A stretch of 64,000 bases of DNA. Origin: Lachnospiraceae bacterium UBA3804. GTDB lineage: Bacteria > Bacillota > Clostridia > Lachnospirales > Lachnospiraceae. The stretch covers positions 132,881-196,880 of the forward strand of contig DFEK01000011.1 of assembly GCA_002368665.1 (NCBI GenBank). The letters run 5' to 3'. Both the position numbers and the translations under genes were made by a program. Positions 1 to 8,260 of the stretch are shown here, one piece after another. Position 1 is the stretch's first letter; every line of letters begins with the position of its first letter. The notes below the pieces were generated by a model. It was not told where the DNA came from. It saw only the letters and a list, made by a program, of their open reading frames with translations, and ran no database searches.

Positions 1-371
1 CCCACAATATTCCAAGTTAATCCACCATTCCCACAACCCAAAGGAGGAAATGCAATACTATCTATGCCAAATTTCTTATAGTTTTCTACAAACCAATCAA
101 GACCATCAATCACATAAGATAATCTTGAAGGCGATCTCCAATGATCTTTTGTCGGAAAATTCAAAATACTAATCCCATTGTACTGATAAACATAAGGAAT
201 GCCTGGTTTTACTTCTCCTCTATTGCATTTAAGAACATACTCCATAAACATCTCTGGATACTTTTTCTTAAATTCCAGCGCAATTCCTTTTCCCATTACA
301 CCTACACAATTTACAGTATTGACGATAGTGGTGCAACTACTTTCAAATATATTACCTATCTTCACTATCAT
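1..371 (-). CDS. darG: DarG-type macro-domain antitoxin, C-terminus outside window
   Basis: Partial gene running off the left edge. The visible ~123 residues start MIVKIGNIFESSCTTIVNTV and show macro-domain hallmarks: an NTVNCVGVMGKGIALEFKKK segment (ADP-ribose-binding loop) and PPLGCGNGGL (second ligand loop). DarG macro domains remove ADP-ribose that DarT places on thymidines in single-stranded DNA; a C-terminal DarT-binding domain would lie outside the window. The start at 371 follows an AAGGAG box with 8 nt spacing, 12 nt after the darT stop, as in a toxin-antitoxin operon. Family assignment is from residue recognition; the context with DarT makes it strong. Confidence 0.87.
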   Translation of the reverse strand, partial: MIVKIGNIFESSCTTIVNTVNCVGVMGKGIALEFKKKYPEMFMEYVLKCNRGEVKPGIPYVYQYNGISILNFPTKDHWRSPSRLSYVIDGLDWFVENYKKFGIDSIAFPPLGCGNGGLTWNIV

Positions 372-383
372 CTCATCATCTCC

Positions 384-992
384 TTAAAAAAACAATTTGG
401 GTTCTACATAAATATTTCTATCAAACCCTACATCTTCAAGTTTTTTCTTAGTTAACTCATTGTACACCGCAGCACATAATACAAAGTTAAACGGCACCGA
501 ATACGGCACTAATACCTCTGCACATTTAATTGATTTCTTTCTAAAATATTCGAACTGATTGTCATCTCGCCAATCTGCTGCAAATACTAATTTAAAATCA
601 ATTACTCTCAATCCTATTTCAGGTGGAAAAAAGCTAGCATATCTGCTTGAGGCATTTCTATCAGATACTATTACTCCATCGAAATCCAATATTGAGCAAT
701 CAAACTTGAGAATACATATATTATCATACTCATTCTGTCGCTTATATAACATTGGATTTTTGGGATCAAAATATACATTTGCATATTTGTGTAGTGCCAT
801 CCCATTCGGAATAACTACTGTATCTCTCCGTTCTTGAACCTCCTGCATTGCAATAGACATATGATTAATTCTCGAAGCTTTCTCGTTCGACAATAATCCT
901 CTTTGCATAATTGAAGGAATATTGCCAATTGCCTGAATATTAAATAAACCCGTCTGTCCAGTGATTTCAGTATAAAGTTCTGAAGGCTTCAT
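384..992 (-). CDS. darT: DarT-type DNA ADP-ribosyltransferase toxin (DUF4433)
   Basis: About 202 residues. DarT enzymes transfer ADP-ribose from NAD+ to thymidine in single-stranded DNA, blocking replication, and act in phage defence or as toxins. The sequence shows the family pattern: IQAIGNIPSIMQRGLLS near the N-terminus, YFDPKNPMLYKRQ in the middle, VIVSDRNASSRYASF (NAD-loop region), and IKCAEVLVPYSVP holding the expected catalytic glutamate. The start at 992 is chosen over an in-frame ATG at 1028 because an AGGAGG box lies just upstream of 992. It is followed directly by the DarG antitoxin, so toxin precedes antitoxin. It looks intact. Confidence 0.88.
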   Translation of the reverse strand: MKPSELYTEITGQTGLFNIQAIGNIPSIMQRGLLSNEKASRINHMSIAMQEVQERRDTVVIPNGMALHKYANVYFDPKNPMLYKRQNEYDNICILKFDCSILDFDGVIVSDRNASSRYASFFPPEIGLRVIDFKLVFAADWRDDNQFEYFRKKSIKCAEVLVPYSVPFNFVLCAAVYNELTKKKLEDVGFDRNIYVEPKLFF

Positions 993-1014
993 GATACCTC
1001 CTCTGTGCAAATAT

Positions 1015-1044
1015 AGTATAGCATACAAAAATTATTTTGTCGAA
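1015..1044 (-). promoter_or_regulatory. Candidate sigma-A promoter of darTG
   Basis: On the minus strand a TTCGAC -35 box and a TATACT -10 box are separated by 18 nt, about 25 nt upstream of the darT start. GTATGCTATAC around the -10 is partly palindromic and could be an operator. Recognised by eye. Confidence 0.45.
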
Positions 1045-1125
1045 CAATTGTTTGTGCCACAGTCCTTGGATCCATGATTGAGTCTTGTAAATCCTCTATC
1101 ACACATATCTTATCCTAAAACTCAA

Positions 1126-1216
1126 TTCGTGAGATAATACCATAAATCATATCGCACAATTTGCTTGATTCGTTCAATTCACGCTACCTTGAAAGGAGAA
1201 TCTCATAAGCACTAAT
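1126..1216 (+). repeat. Decayed copy of an IS66-like left end
   Basis: This ~90-bp stretch aligns by eye with 7950-8040, the leader of the IS66 tnpA remnant. Both share TGAGATAATAC, a CAATTC-CGC block and an AAGGAG-TCTCAT block just before the tnpA start. Here the start codon and reading frame are lost. The rest of the ~290-bp gap (1030-1322) shows nothing else I can name. Confidence 0.5.
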
Positions 1217-1322
1217 CTCTTGCTATATACAAGGATAACTAACTAAGAAACATCTATTAAACTCTAAAGACTACCTTCTTTATTATCGGTATATCCTATA
1301 GCTCTTAGTTCTTCTTTCTTAA

Positions 1323-2657
1323 TTAATACTTTAACCCTATAGTTTTTGTAAGCGCATACTCATCTAAATCTTTCTCCAGTTGAATCCATTTACCTATGCT
1401 ATATTTATTGCGATCCATAGACATTTTTCTAGCATGCAATCCCAAATAACAATTCTCCCTATCTACTTTAACGCCTATATAATCTCCCATTTCATATAAT
1501 TCCTCTGGTTTTTTTAGCAATACAAATCGACGTTCTTTTTCGTGTTTCCAAGCCTCGTATTTTGAAAAAACACACTCGATTATATACTTCATCAAATCAT
1601 AGCTACTTATCCCCTTTTTAACTTTCAATTTGGGTTTTTGCTCTTTTTTTAAATAGGACACGTCGCCATATAAAACAACAGAGTTTTCAAGTCTGCTTAA
1701 CCCTTCTATAATTTTATTTTGATAAAACTCTACCGAAACGCCTTGTCCTCCATCGCAATAATATCCCCACATAAGAATATCCTTTGGGTCTTTTGCCATA
1801 CAAAGAACTCTAAAATCTCTTTTTAAATCATCATATTTAATGTTAGCATTCCTTAATTCATCTTGTAGTTCTCCCAAATATATATTATCCAACAAATCTC
1901 TAGCAAGAATCATTAACGCATTTTGATATCTTTCAATCGAATCATCCACACCATTTTCTAAGATTCGATTATATCTGTGTTCCAGTTCTTCTTTGTCAAT
2001 TACTTTTTTTGTGCGTTTATTGCAAAAGTCAAGAAATAATCCTAAAAGATATGTTTTTAATCCGATTGGAATGTTACAATCACAATCAAATGGATCGTTA
2101 AAACAATCCGGATTAGAAAAGGTCAGTATACCATCTAGTAAATCCTGAACATAACCATGTTCTTTTTCCTTGTAGTCATCAGGAATTCCAAACTTAGTCT
2201 TTTCTTCAAGAAACACTTTTTTATACTTATATAGCAATATTTCTTCTTCCCTGAATAATTGTGTGTCATTTCCAAAAGGCATAACCATCTCAATAATATC
2301 CGAGAGTCTCTGCCCTTCAAATAAATTATTCATTATGTAATAATAGGGATCTTCTAGAAATAACGAATACTCTTTATTAAATGAGTCCTCTGTCCTTTTT
2401 CGATATTCGTCTGATTTTTTTGAAATCCTCCTTTGAAAAACATAGAACGACTCATTTTCACCCAATTCCGATTGAACAGGAGCCTTAAACAGAAAAACCA
2501 GCGATTCCTTCCCTCGGTACTTTCCCTTAAAACAATTTTCTTTTATATATCTAATAAAAGTCACATTCTGGTGGTGTTTTAAAAACAAAGCGATTACGAA
2601 ACAATTATAGAATTCACCCATTTTTCCATATGGTATAAATATCACTCTATTATTCAT
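1323..2657 (-). CDS. DUF2971 domain protein
   Basis: 444 residues of unknown biochemical function. The C-terminal two-thirds carry the DUF2971 pattern: TFSNPDCFNDPFDCDC, then FRVLCMAKDPKDILMWGYY, GQGVSVEFY, and near the end KYEAWKHEKERRFVLL. The first ~140 residues have no feature I recognise. The start at 2657 follows GGAGG with a 7-nt spacer. DUF2971 genes often sit in variable regions beside toxin-antitoxin or defence genes, and here darTG is immediately downstream on the same strand; a defence role is only an inference. A full-length protein on its own transcript is likely. Confidence 0.8.
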   Translation of the reverse strand: MNNRVIFIPYGKMGEFYNCFVIALFLKHHQNVTFIRYIKENCFKGKYRGKESLVFLFKAPVQSELGENESFYVFQRRISKKSDEYRKRTEDSFNKEYSLFLEDPYYYIMNNLFEGQRLSDIIEMVMPFGNDTQLFREEEILLYKYKKVFLEEKTKFGIPDDYKEKEHGYVQDLLDGILTFSNPDCFNDPFDCDCNIPIGLKTYLLGLFLDFCNKRTKKVIDKEELEHRYNRILENGVDDSIERYQNALMILARDLLDNIYLGELQDELRNANIKYDDLKRDFRVLCMAKDPKDILMWGYYCDGGQGVSVEFYQNKIIEGLSRLENSVVLYGDVSYLKKEQKPKLKVKKGISSYDLMKYIIECVFSKYEAWKHEKERRFVLLKKPEELYEMGDYIGVKVDRENCYLGLHARKMSMDRNKYSIGKWIQLEKDLDEYALTKTIGLKY

Positions 2658-2782
2658 AACTAGCCTCCATATATCATTTCCATCGTATATTCTTTGTAAA
2701 CAATACCTATAATTACAAATAACACATTGCCATCCTGCAACAAAAAGTTCATATCATTAGAATACAATTAATTAAACATATC

Positions 2783-3870
2783 TTATATCCCCATCTCCTT
2801 CAGCACTTCCGCCCTCTCTTTACTCCTCTTCACATCCTCGCTCATCTGCTTCCGGCTTCTTCCGGTCTTCAGACCCCGTCGGATGTATCTAAACAACTGA
2901 TAAATCCAACAAAACGGTTTCAGCCAGTGATGCTTCTTATATGCCTCCCAATGAAGTTCTCCACGCTCCTGCATATAACGAAAAACTCCATCTCGTCGGA
3001 ATCTCGTGGTAACACATTCAATACTTGTCCCATTACCATTCTTCATACCAAAGTTTCCGGAACTCATCACAATAGCCATCAGTCTGTCGCAGAGCACATC
3101 ATCTGCATCACTACACCATGTAATATCTTCACACGGCAATCCCAGGTACCTCTGGCACATCTTCGTCGCAACCATGGCAAACTTCCGAAAACCCTTTTTC
3201 TTTGCCACCGTCTCGAACCCGTTCTTCCATGAATCATCATGCAACTCAGCATTCACATACATCATCCAGTCGATAATCTGAAGTAATCCCATGCCACTCT
3301 TTAAATGGCTTTTCATATGATCCAACAGAACTAGGCCATTCGCCATCGGTGGAAGCATCGGAAATACGTGCTCCCCAATCTTTCCCATAACACGATTCTT
3401 CAGTCCATCAATCATATAATCTTCAATATCAACTTCTTCATGCGAAAAATGATGATGCAATTCAAACGAAACACCATTTTTCTTATATCCTATATGACGA
3501 GGATTTTCTCCATGATTATCAAGTATATATCCATTATCATTCAAAACCGCCTTCGCCTGTTCAAACTCCGATTGCGGTACAAGAAAATCAATATCCCCCA
3601 TCTTTCGTCGTTCCGGATGCTTATAATAAACAGCGGCAGCATTCCCTTTCAATATCACAAAAGGAATACCTGCCGCATCCATCACTTTTTTTAATTCATC
3701 TTCCGCATGAAGATATCGTGCATAGTTCGCCTGCTGACGATAGATTGCCTGCTGCCAACGAGGATCATCCGATAAAACCGGCGCTGGAATTTCATGTGCA
3801 ATAATACCGATGACAGCCTGGAAAACTGCTTCTTTATATACAATATTCCAAGTGTTAATAGTCTATTCAT
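2783..3870 (-). pseudogene. Nucleotidyltransferase-fold protein with damaged 5' end
   Basis: From 3685 down, 300 residues read MMDAAGIPFVILKGNAAAVYY and MGDIDFLVP, the GxAAAxYY...DIDxLV signature of the uncharacterised nucleotidyltransferase family (PF14907-like). The same frame stays open upstream to 3862 and encodes plausible family sequence (WNIVYKEAVFQAVIGIIAHE), but no start codon precedes it before an in-frame TAG at 3863-3865. The only well-placed ATG, at 3870 behind GAAAGGATT, opens a different frame (MNRLLTLG). A frameshift or small deletion near 3860 therefore separates the original start from the body. Translation from 3685 would lack the normal N-terminus. Its leader carries a c-di-GMP riboswitch. 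Confidence 0.7.
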
Positions 3871-3891
3871 TTAAATCCTTTCATTTACTAG

Positions 3892-3917
3892 AAAACGCAC
3901 CACCTCCAGCAATGCGT
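3892..3917 (-). terminator. Possible riboswitch expression-platform hairpin
   Basis: Minus-strand ACGCA and TGCGT can pair around a GGAGG-containing loop and are followed by TTTT. The hairpin lies directly after the riboswitch aptamer and before the 3870 start, so it could act as a weak terminator. The stem is short. Confidence 0.35.
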
Positions 3918-3922
3918 CCCCA

Positions 3923-3992
3923 CTCACAACTGGCTACCATCTTACAGGCCCTGTAGCTTTGCGCCGCACCCTTTCGGGTGTTTTGCCGAGAA
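3923..3992 (-). promoter_or_regulatory. Cyclic di-GMP-I (GEMM) riboswitch aptamer
   Basis: On the minus strand the segment shows the conserved GEMM core: GGCAAA, a GAAA-capped first hairpin (CACCCGAAAGGGTG), the junction GGCGCAAAGCTA, a second hairpin CAGGGCCTG, and ATGGTAGCCAG closing towards the 3' end. These match the class I c-di-GMP riboswitch consensus. The downstream gene on this strand is the nucleotidyltransferase-fold gene starting at 3870, preceded by a candidate hairpin. A terminator at 4074-4104 separates it from the upstream gene, so it should have its own promoter. Confidence 0.85.
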
Positions 3993-4073
3993 ATACTCTG
4001 TATATTTCAAGTATATCATCAAGCCCAATGATGTCAATCAAGATCCCAATCACTTCTAATAAAACCCTATAAC

Positions 4074-4104
4074 GAAAAAGCAGGACAACCCTTCGCTGTC
4101 CTGC
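4074..4104 (-). terminator. Rho-independent terminator
   Basis: Minus-strand GCAGGACA and TGTCCTGC form an 8-bp stem around a GCGAAGGGT loop, followed by TTTTT. It ends the transcript of the 4181-4969 nucleotidyltransferase remnant. Confidence 0.85.
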
Positions 4105-4180
4105 AACATCAATTCCCAATCTACACTCCCCACCTCTTCATTCTATCCTTCTGCACCCTAACCTCTTCCTTCGACAGGCT

Positions 4181-4969
4181 TCACACATCCTTGCGCCACT
4201 TCCGGATTACATCGCCGTGGATTTTCAGGCTCTTGCATGCGCGCATGCCCCAGGCAACCGGCAGAAGGAATGGAGCCTTCTTCAGCCAAGGATAGCGGTT
4301 CTCGTAGTCCTTCCTGTTACGGAAAAACTGTTTTGCCGTAGCGCCGCTTTTCCCGCCTGCGCGTGCAACCTGCGCCGCCGCTCCGCGTCTGGCATCACCA
4401 TGCAGACCGCCATCAAGAATATAATCCGCTATTTCCGTCATCAGCGTATGGCGTGACGAATCTGCCAACAGAGTTTCTCTTTCTGCACCCGTTCCAAACA
4501 AATACTCAGACAAATCCAACAGATTATGCGCCGCTTCATAAATACCATCTTTTTTCAGCCATTCATCAACGACATTCCAATCCGGCTGAGGCGTATGCCT
4601 GTGACGATACACCCACAGATCAAGAATATATCAGCCCCCAGGCCCACCCTTCGACAGGTCGTAAACCGCTTGTCCTATCAGATTCAACGCAAAACCTTCC
4701 TCAGTCAAACGATTCTTCGTAGAGTCCACCAACTCCCAACATGGGTAATTCACAATCGCCCCGTCAGGGCCTTTTCGATACAGGAGGCGGCCATGAAACT
4801 CCACGCCAATCGTCTGCTGGATCAAAAACTGCTCATCCCCGGACTCCGTACCCCGAAAGACTCCGCCAACCGTTTCAATGGCATCTCTTATAAGCGCACG
4901 ATCTACCGGTCGAACACAGATATCCAAATCGGACATTCTTCCGTGGACAAATTTTGTTTTTGAATCATA
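4181..4969 (-). pseudogene. Nucleotidyltransferase-fold gene, truncated and nonsense-interrupted
   Basis: A single reading frame is open from 4969 to 4181 except for one in-frame TGA at 4631-4633. The upper part reads HGRMSDLDICVRP and ends VYDLSKGGPGG; the lower part resumes YILDLWVYRHRHTPQPDW and ends WRKDV. Arginine (CGA) to TGA by one transition is the simplest explanation. RMSDLDICV is the two-aspartate metal motif of the family. The N-terminal ~80-100 residues with the GxxL motif are missing: an in-frame TAA lies at 4970-4972. The gene is therefore dead unless the stop is read through and a start is supplied. Confidence 0.75.
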
Positions 4970-5063
4970 TTATTATTCTTTCTATTTCCCTTAATCATGA
5001 ACGTTTTCTCAATCAGGATATATACTTTTCGGATGAAAAATAATCACCTGTTCAACTGCCGCA

Positions 5064-5324
5064 TCATCCAATTATACAATCGAAATCACGTTGACAATTA
5101 GGATAATTACTCTTTGCTTTCCTCAAGCCCCCACTTATATGCCCTTTTAATAGATCATTATACTCTTTAGGAATGACAATCTTTTCTAAAGAAATTCCCA
5201 AATATTTATATATGCTTCTAAGCATAGTGCATCTTAAGAAATATGAATAAATGAAAATTTCTTCGTAGGAAGGTTCTCGTTTTTTACTACGAGAAAAACT
5301 ATACCACAGTTCCGAGACGCACAC
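5064..5324 (-). pseudogene. Fragment of an unrecognised protein
   Basis: An 86-codon open frame from a GTG, ending QRDFDCIIG. I do not recognise the family. The frame runs into the IS21-like terminal sequence at its 5' side and has no ribosome-binding site, so it is probably the C-terminal remnant of a gene cut by the insertion. It contains an amphipathic stretch YFLRCTMLRSIYKYLGISLE. It may not be expressed. Confidence 0.3.
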
Positions 5325-5329
5325 CGCTA

Positions 5330-5410
5330 TCCGATACAGTTACACCGGTGAAGCGAAATGCACACACCGTTTAAAACGAAACGTGCACACCGTTCAAGCA
5401 AAATTTGCAG
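5330..5410. mobile_element. Remnant terminus of an IS21-like element
   Basis: The stretch holds near-identical repeated blocks, CGAAA-TGCACACACCGTTTAA and CGAAACGTGCACACCGTTCAA, plus a third partial GCACACCG at 5307-5324. Repeated ~20-bp blocks containing GTGCACACCG at an element end are typical of IS21-family transposase-binding sites. No istA or istB remains. It abuts a truncated zinc-ribbon gene on one side and an unrecognised fragment on the other. Confidence 0.5.
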
Positions 5411-5452
5411 ATAGGGTTTTGGTTTATTACAGCGGATGCAAAGTTCGTTCAT
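5411..5452 (-). pseudogene. Truncated zinc-ribbon gene (paralogue of 12367-12570)
   Basis: From ATG at 5452 the frame reads MNELCIRCNKPKPY, nearly identical to MEQKELCIRCNKPTPY at the start of the 67-residue protein at 12367-12570; the DNA is also similar over ~35 bp. Homology stops at 5411, exactly where the IS21-like end begins. It follows the SEFIR gene in the same position that the intact copy follows the DUF4062 gene. Confidence 0.65.
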
Positions 5453-5489
5453 AATCACTTTACCAGAAGTCATCGTTCATTATTACGTC

Positions 5490-6440
5490 TCACTCTTTCT
5501 CTTCATCTGTCCGGATTTCGTACCGGTCAAATCTGAAATCGGGATATAGGGCTTTGAACTCGTCAAGAAGCTCTTTCTCTAAGTTCGAGGTAATCTCAAC
5601 AACTTCATGAACCGGGCCATACATAATAGCATCCAACGCTTTCAGTCCCACTTCATCATAGGTTTTTCCCGTTACTGGATTAATAACTTCTTGCCATGCT
5701 CTTATGTAAACCTTGATTGTTGTTGGAGGCACTTCATCTGCTTTTCTAACAAGATACCCTCTTCCAGCACGAATTATCAAGCCTTCATCAAGCATGTCAC
5801 TTAGAACCCGATGGACTGAGGCTTGCGTTTTTCCTGTAAAAGTAGCGATGTCCGATGACGTGAATCTCTTATTCCCAACACTTTCAAGAACTGTCTTTTT
5901 TACTGATTCCTTTGTGTTCTTGACCGTTATGTCATCTGCACCACGACCGGCATTACCTTCACCTATCCATACGGGTGGGTTGCCAAGAGGTGGCTTAACA
6001 TTCTCAGGCTTGTTGTAAATGGCACGGAGTATTTCTTCAAATCCAAGTTTTCTGTGTCCATCTCTAAAGTCAATCCCGAGTCTGCTCTTGAGATATGTTG
6101 GCATGAACTTGAAATCATCCATAATAACAGGAATGAACTTCTCTTGATTTGACCGTCCATAGACATACGGCGTAATTATCGCAGTCTCTGTCCCCACGCC
6201 TCCTTCACGAGCATTAGCTTTCTCGCTATACTTTTTATCACAAAGGACGAGAACTTTATCAGCCTTTTCAACGCTCTGCTCCATAAAAGCGAATCTATCA
6301 TGCCCTGGTAATAGATCCCAGCGATCTAAAATGACATCAACGCTTTTGTCAACCAAAGCCTCCGCAAGCTGTAGCACTGTTGCTTTATAATCTTCGCTTG
6401 TCCAGCTATACGATATAAACACCTTTGGCGGATTTCTCAT
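5490..6440 (-). CDS. SEFIR-domain protein with C-terminal winged helix
   Basis: 316 residues. Residues ~5-135 form a SEFIR domain (TIR relative): PKVFISYSWTSEDYKATV, VDVILDRWDLLPGHDRFAFM, ADKVLVLCDKKYSEKAN, GVGTETAIIT. SEFIR proteins in bacteria have been reported to act in phage defence by depleting NAD+. Residues ~175-240 resemble a winged helix (KRFTSSDIATFTGKTQASVHRVLSDML), an unusual partner that suggests nucleic-acid sensing. The C-terminal ~75 residues are unrecognised. It lies 13 nt downstream of a second SEFIR gene on the same strand, so the two are probably one operon. The start at 6440 follows AAGGGGA. Confidence 0.82.
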   Translation of the reverse strand: MRNPPKVFISYSWTSEDYKATVLQLAEALVDKSVDVILDRWDLLPGHDRFAFMEQSVEKADKVLVLCDKKYSEKANAREGGVGTETAIITPYVYGRSNQEKFIPVIMDDFKFMPTYLKSRLGIDFRDGHRKLGFEEILRAIYNKPENVKPPLGNPPVWIGEGNAGRGADDITVKNTKESVKKTVLESVGNKRFTSSDIATFTGKTQASVHRVLSDMLDEGLIIRAGRGYLVRKADEVPPTTIKVYIRAWQEVINPVTGKTYDEVGLKALDAIMYGPVHEVVEITSNLEKELLDEFKALYPDFRFDRYEIRTDEEKE

Positions 6441-6453
6441 AACCGTCCCCTTT

Positions 6454-7905
6454 TTACGGCAGTGTAGCTACTTCGTCTATCTTAATCCATGTGAGAATTG
6501 CACTGGCAGCTCCGTGCCAAGCCCTTGAATAGTGATATTCTCTATCATACGAACATTTTGCGATTCTTTCCTTTAGCGCGTCTATTGTTTTCACTCCAAA
6601 GATGGGCATAACCTTTTCACAAAATCGTTTGGATCTCAGCTTCTTCCACATAGAATCGTATTCATCAGCGTATACATACAACACAGGGAACCACGGCCCC
6701 CATTGAGTTAATCCATCCAATTTCAATCCATTATAAACTTGATATAAGAACAAGTCTGCATTTGCCATTGATCTTCCGGAATAAATCGGCATGTATTCGC
6801 GCTCTGTACATACATAATGGCCGGTCAAAGTAAACTTGCGAGGGAGATCTCCATCCATAGTCGGTTTAATATATTCTTCAAGCATCTTGGAATGGAAACG
6901 AAACCATTCGTAACAGAAAGGCTTTTTATCGCTCCCCAATCCAGATGTCCGTAAGAAGTAGGTATGTACTAATAGTTCATGGATATCGCTATACAGTTCA
7001 AAATGGAGCATATAGGTAATTGTACATATGAACAATTCCCATACATGGAGCCTGAATAAGTCAAACTCATTCTCACCACACGACATTGTTTTCGGGTCAA
7101 AGGTATAAGCATTGTAAAGTGCATTATATAGCCGTTCAAACTCATCTGCCATGGTTGAGCCGAAATGATCATCTACTGAGAATGCTTTTAAATGATCAAG
7201 GAACACGTCTCGATATTCCTTCAAGGCTTTAAAATTCTCAAGGTACTTGTCTTTATCGATGTTCTTCACATAGAACTGCTTTATCGCTTCTATATAGACA
7301 TCCACAAACTCTCGCGCTGCTACATTTTTAATTCTGCCAAGATCGGCAGCGCTGAGTATTTTCACGGCATCTTTCAATGGATAAAGGCCATCAGGTTGTT
7401 CCTCTGTTAACCAATCTGGCCTAGATCCTATTTCTGGTTTACGATGAGAAGGCTCGTCAAAAATAGTGCGGAGCAGAGTCTCATATTCATCTTCGTAGTT
7501 TATACCGGAAAGATCACGGAAAATTCGTGTTTTCAAATAGGCAGGAAGATACACTTTTCCTTTATCGTCACGCTCCATGACCACAGGGATGAATTTCTGC
7601 TGTTCTGCATTCCCGTAGACTTCAGCAGATATTATAGTTGTTTCGTCACCTACTCCACCTTTTCTTTTGTCAGCTTTCTCAGCATAGACTCGATCTGAAA
7701 GAATGAGCACTTTATCAATGTCGGGATTTGTGACACATTGCTCCATATAGACATACTTATCTTGCCCTTCTTTCAAATCCCAAACATCAAGCTTTACATC
7801 CACGCCATCGTGCCTCATACGAGAGGCGAGGTCAATAATGCTTTGCTGATACTCTTTACTTGTCCAGCTATACGAAATGAATACTTGTGGTGTTCTATCG
7901 AGCAA
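6454..7905 (-). CDS. SEFIR-domain protein with large unknown C-terminal region
   Basis: 483 residues. Residues ~6-140 are a SEFIR domain closely parallel to that of the next gene: PQVFISYSWTSKEYQQSI, VDVKLDVWDLKEGQDKYVYM, DKVLILSDRVYAEKAD, GVGDETTIIS. The remaining ~340 residues are alpha-helical looking, with no motif I can name (for example RLHVWELFICTITYMLHFEL). The start is a TTG at 7905 with GGAGGG nine nucleotides upstream; no ATG fits the domain start. The promoter would lie in or next to the IS66-like remnant upstream. The likely role is an NADase-type effector with its own sensor, with the downstream SEFIR gene as partner or paralogue. Function is inferred. Confidence 0.8.
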   Translation of the reverse strand: MLDRTPQVFISYSWTSKEYQQSIIDLASRMRHDGVDVKLDVWDLKEGQDKYVYMEQCVTNPDIDKVLILSDRVYAEKADKRKGGVGDETTIISAEVYGNAEQQKFIPVVMERDDKGKVYLPAYLKTRIFRDLSGINYEDEYETLLRTIFDEPSHRKPEIGSRPDWLTEEQPDGLYPLKDAVKILSAADLGRIKNVAAREFVDVYIEAIKQFYVKNIDKDKYLENFKALKEYRDVFLDHLKAFSVDDHFGSTMADEFERLYNALYNAYTFDPKTMSCGENEFDLFRLHVWELFICTITYMLHFELYSDIHELLVHTYFLRTSGLGSDKKPFCYEWFRFHSKMLEEYIKPTMDGDLPRKFTLTGHYVCTEREYMPIYSGRSMANADLFLYQVYNGLKLDGLTQWGPWFPVLYVYADEYDSMWKKLRSKRFCEKVMPIFGVKTIDALKERIAKCSYDREYHYSRAWHGAASAILTWIKIDEVATLP

Positions 7906-7949
7906 TGACGTAAACCCTCCATTATCGGTACCTTATAATCATACACCAT

Positions 7950-8171
7950 TTCATGAGATAATACTCCAAATACTTTGCGCCTGTTGCGCGAAGCGCGCAA
8001 TTCGCGCCACTCTTTAAGGAGGTTCTCATGAACGCTAAACAAAAACTTCATCAATCTAATCTCGCTCTCTGGACAGAACGTTTCCGAGAGCAGGCTGCCA
8101 GCGGTCTTTCTATTAAAGCCTGGTGCCACTCAAACAACATTTCCCTGTATGTCATTAATAAAAAGTTTTAG
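7950..8171 (+). mobile_element. IS66-family remnant: left end plus truncated tnpA
   Basis: An ATG at 8028 behind AAGGAGG opens a 47-codon frame, MNAKQKLHQSNLALWTERFR..., ending LYVINKKF at 8171. The WTERFREQAASGLSIKAWC segment is typical of the N-terminus of IS66 accessory protein TnpA, which is normally over 100 residues, so the frame is cut short. No tnpB or tnpC follows. The leader 7950-8027 is similar to 1126-1216. Codon and base use look like the rest of the accessory region. Confidence 0.7.
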
Positions 8172-8260
8172 CAGTTCCCTTTTCTTTGTTTTCTTGACTC
8201 CGAGATCCTTTCTCATTTCGTTTAAAATATCTTCCATCAAGGAGATGCTATTCTCATCCC

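Noticed and set aside
3934..4119. 61-codon minus-strand ORF
   Set aside because: It overlaps the c-di-GMP riboswitch and the terminator hairpin, and its composition is dictated by these RNA structures.
5341..5410. Repeats considered as a CRISPR array
   Set aside because: Only two or three imperfect ~20-bp blocks without regular spacers, and GTGCACACCG fits IS21-like ends.
8172..8260. Possible short minus-strand peptide MEDILNEMRKDLGVKK...
   Set aside because: The frame has no ribosome-binding site and runs into the IS66 remnant; coding cannot be supported.
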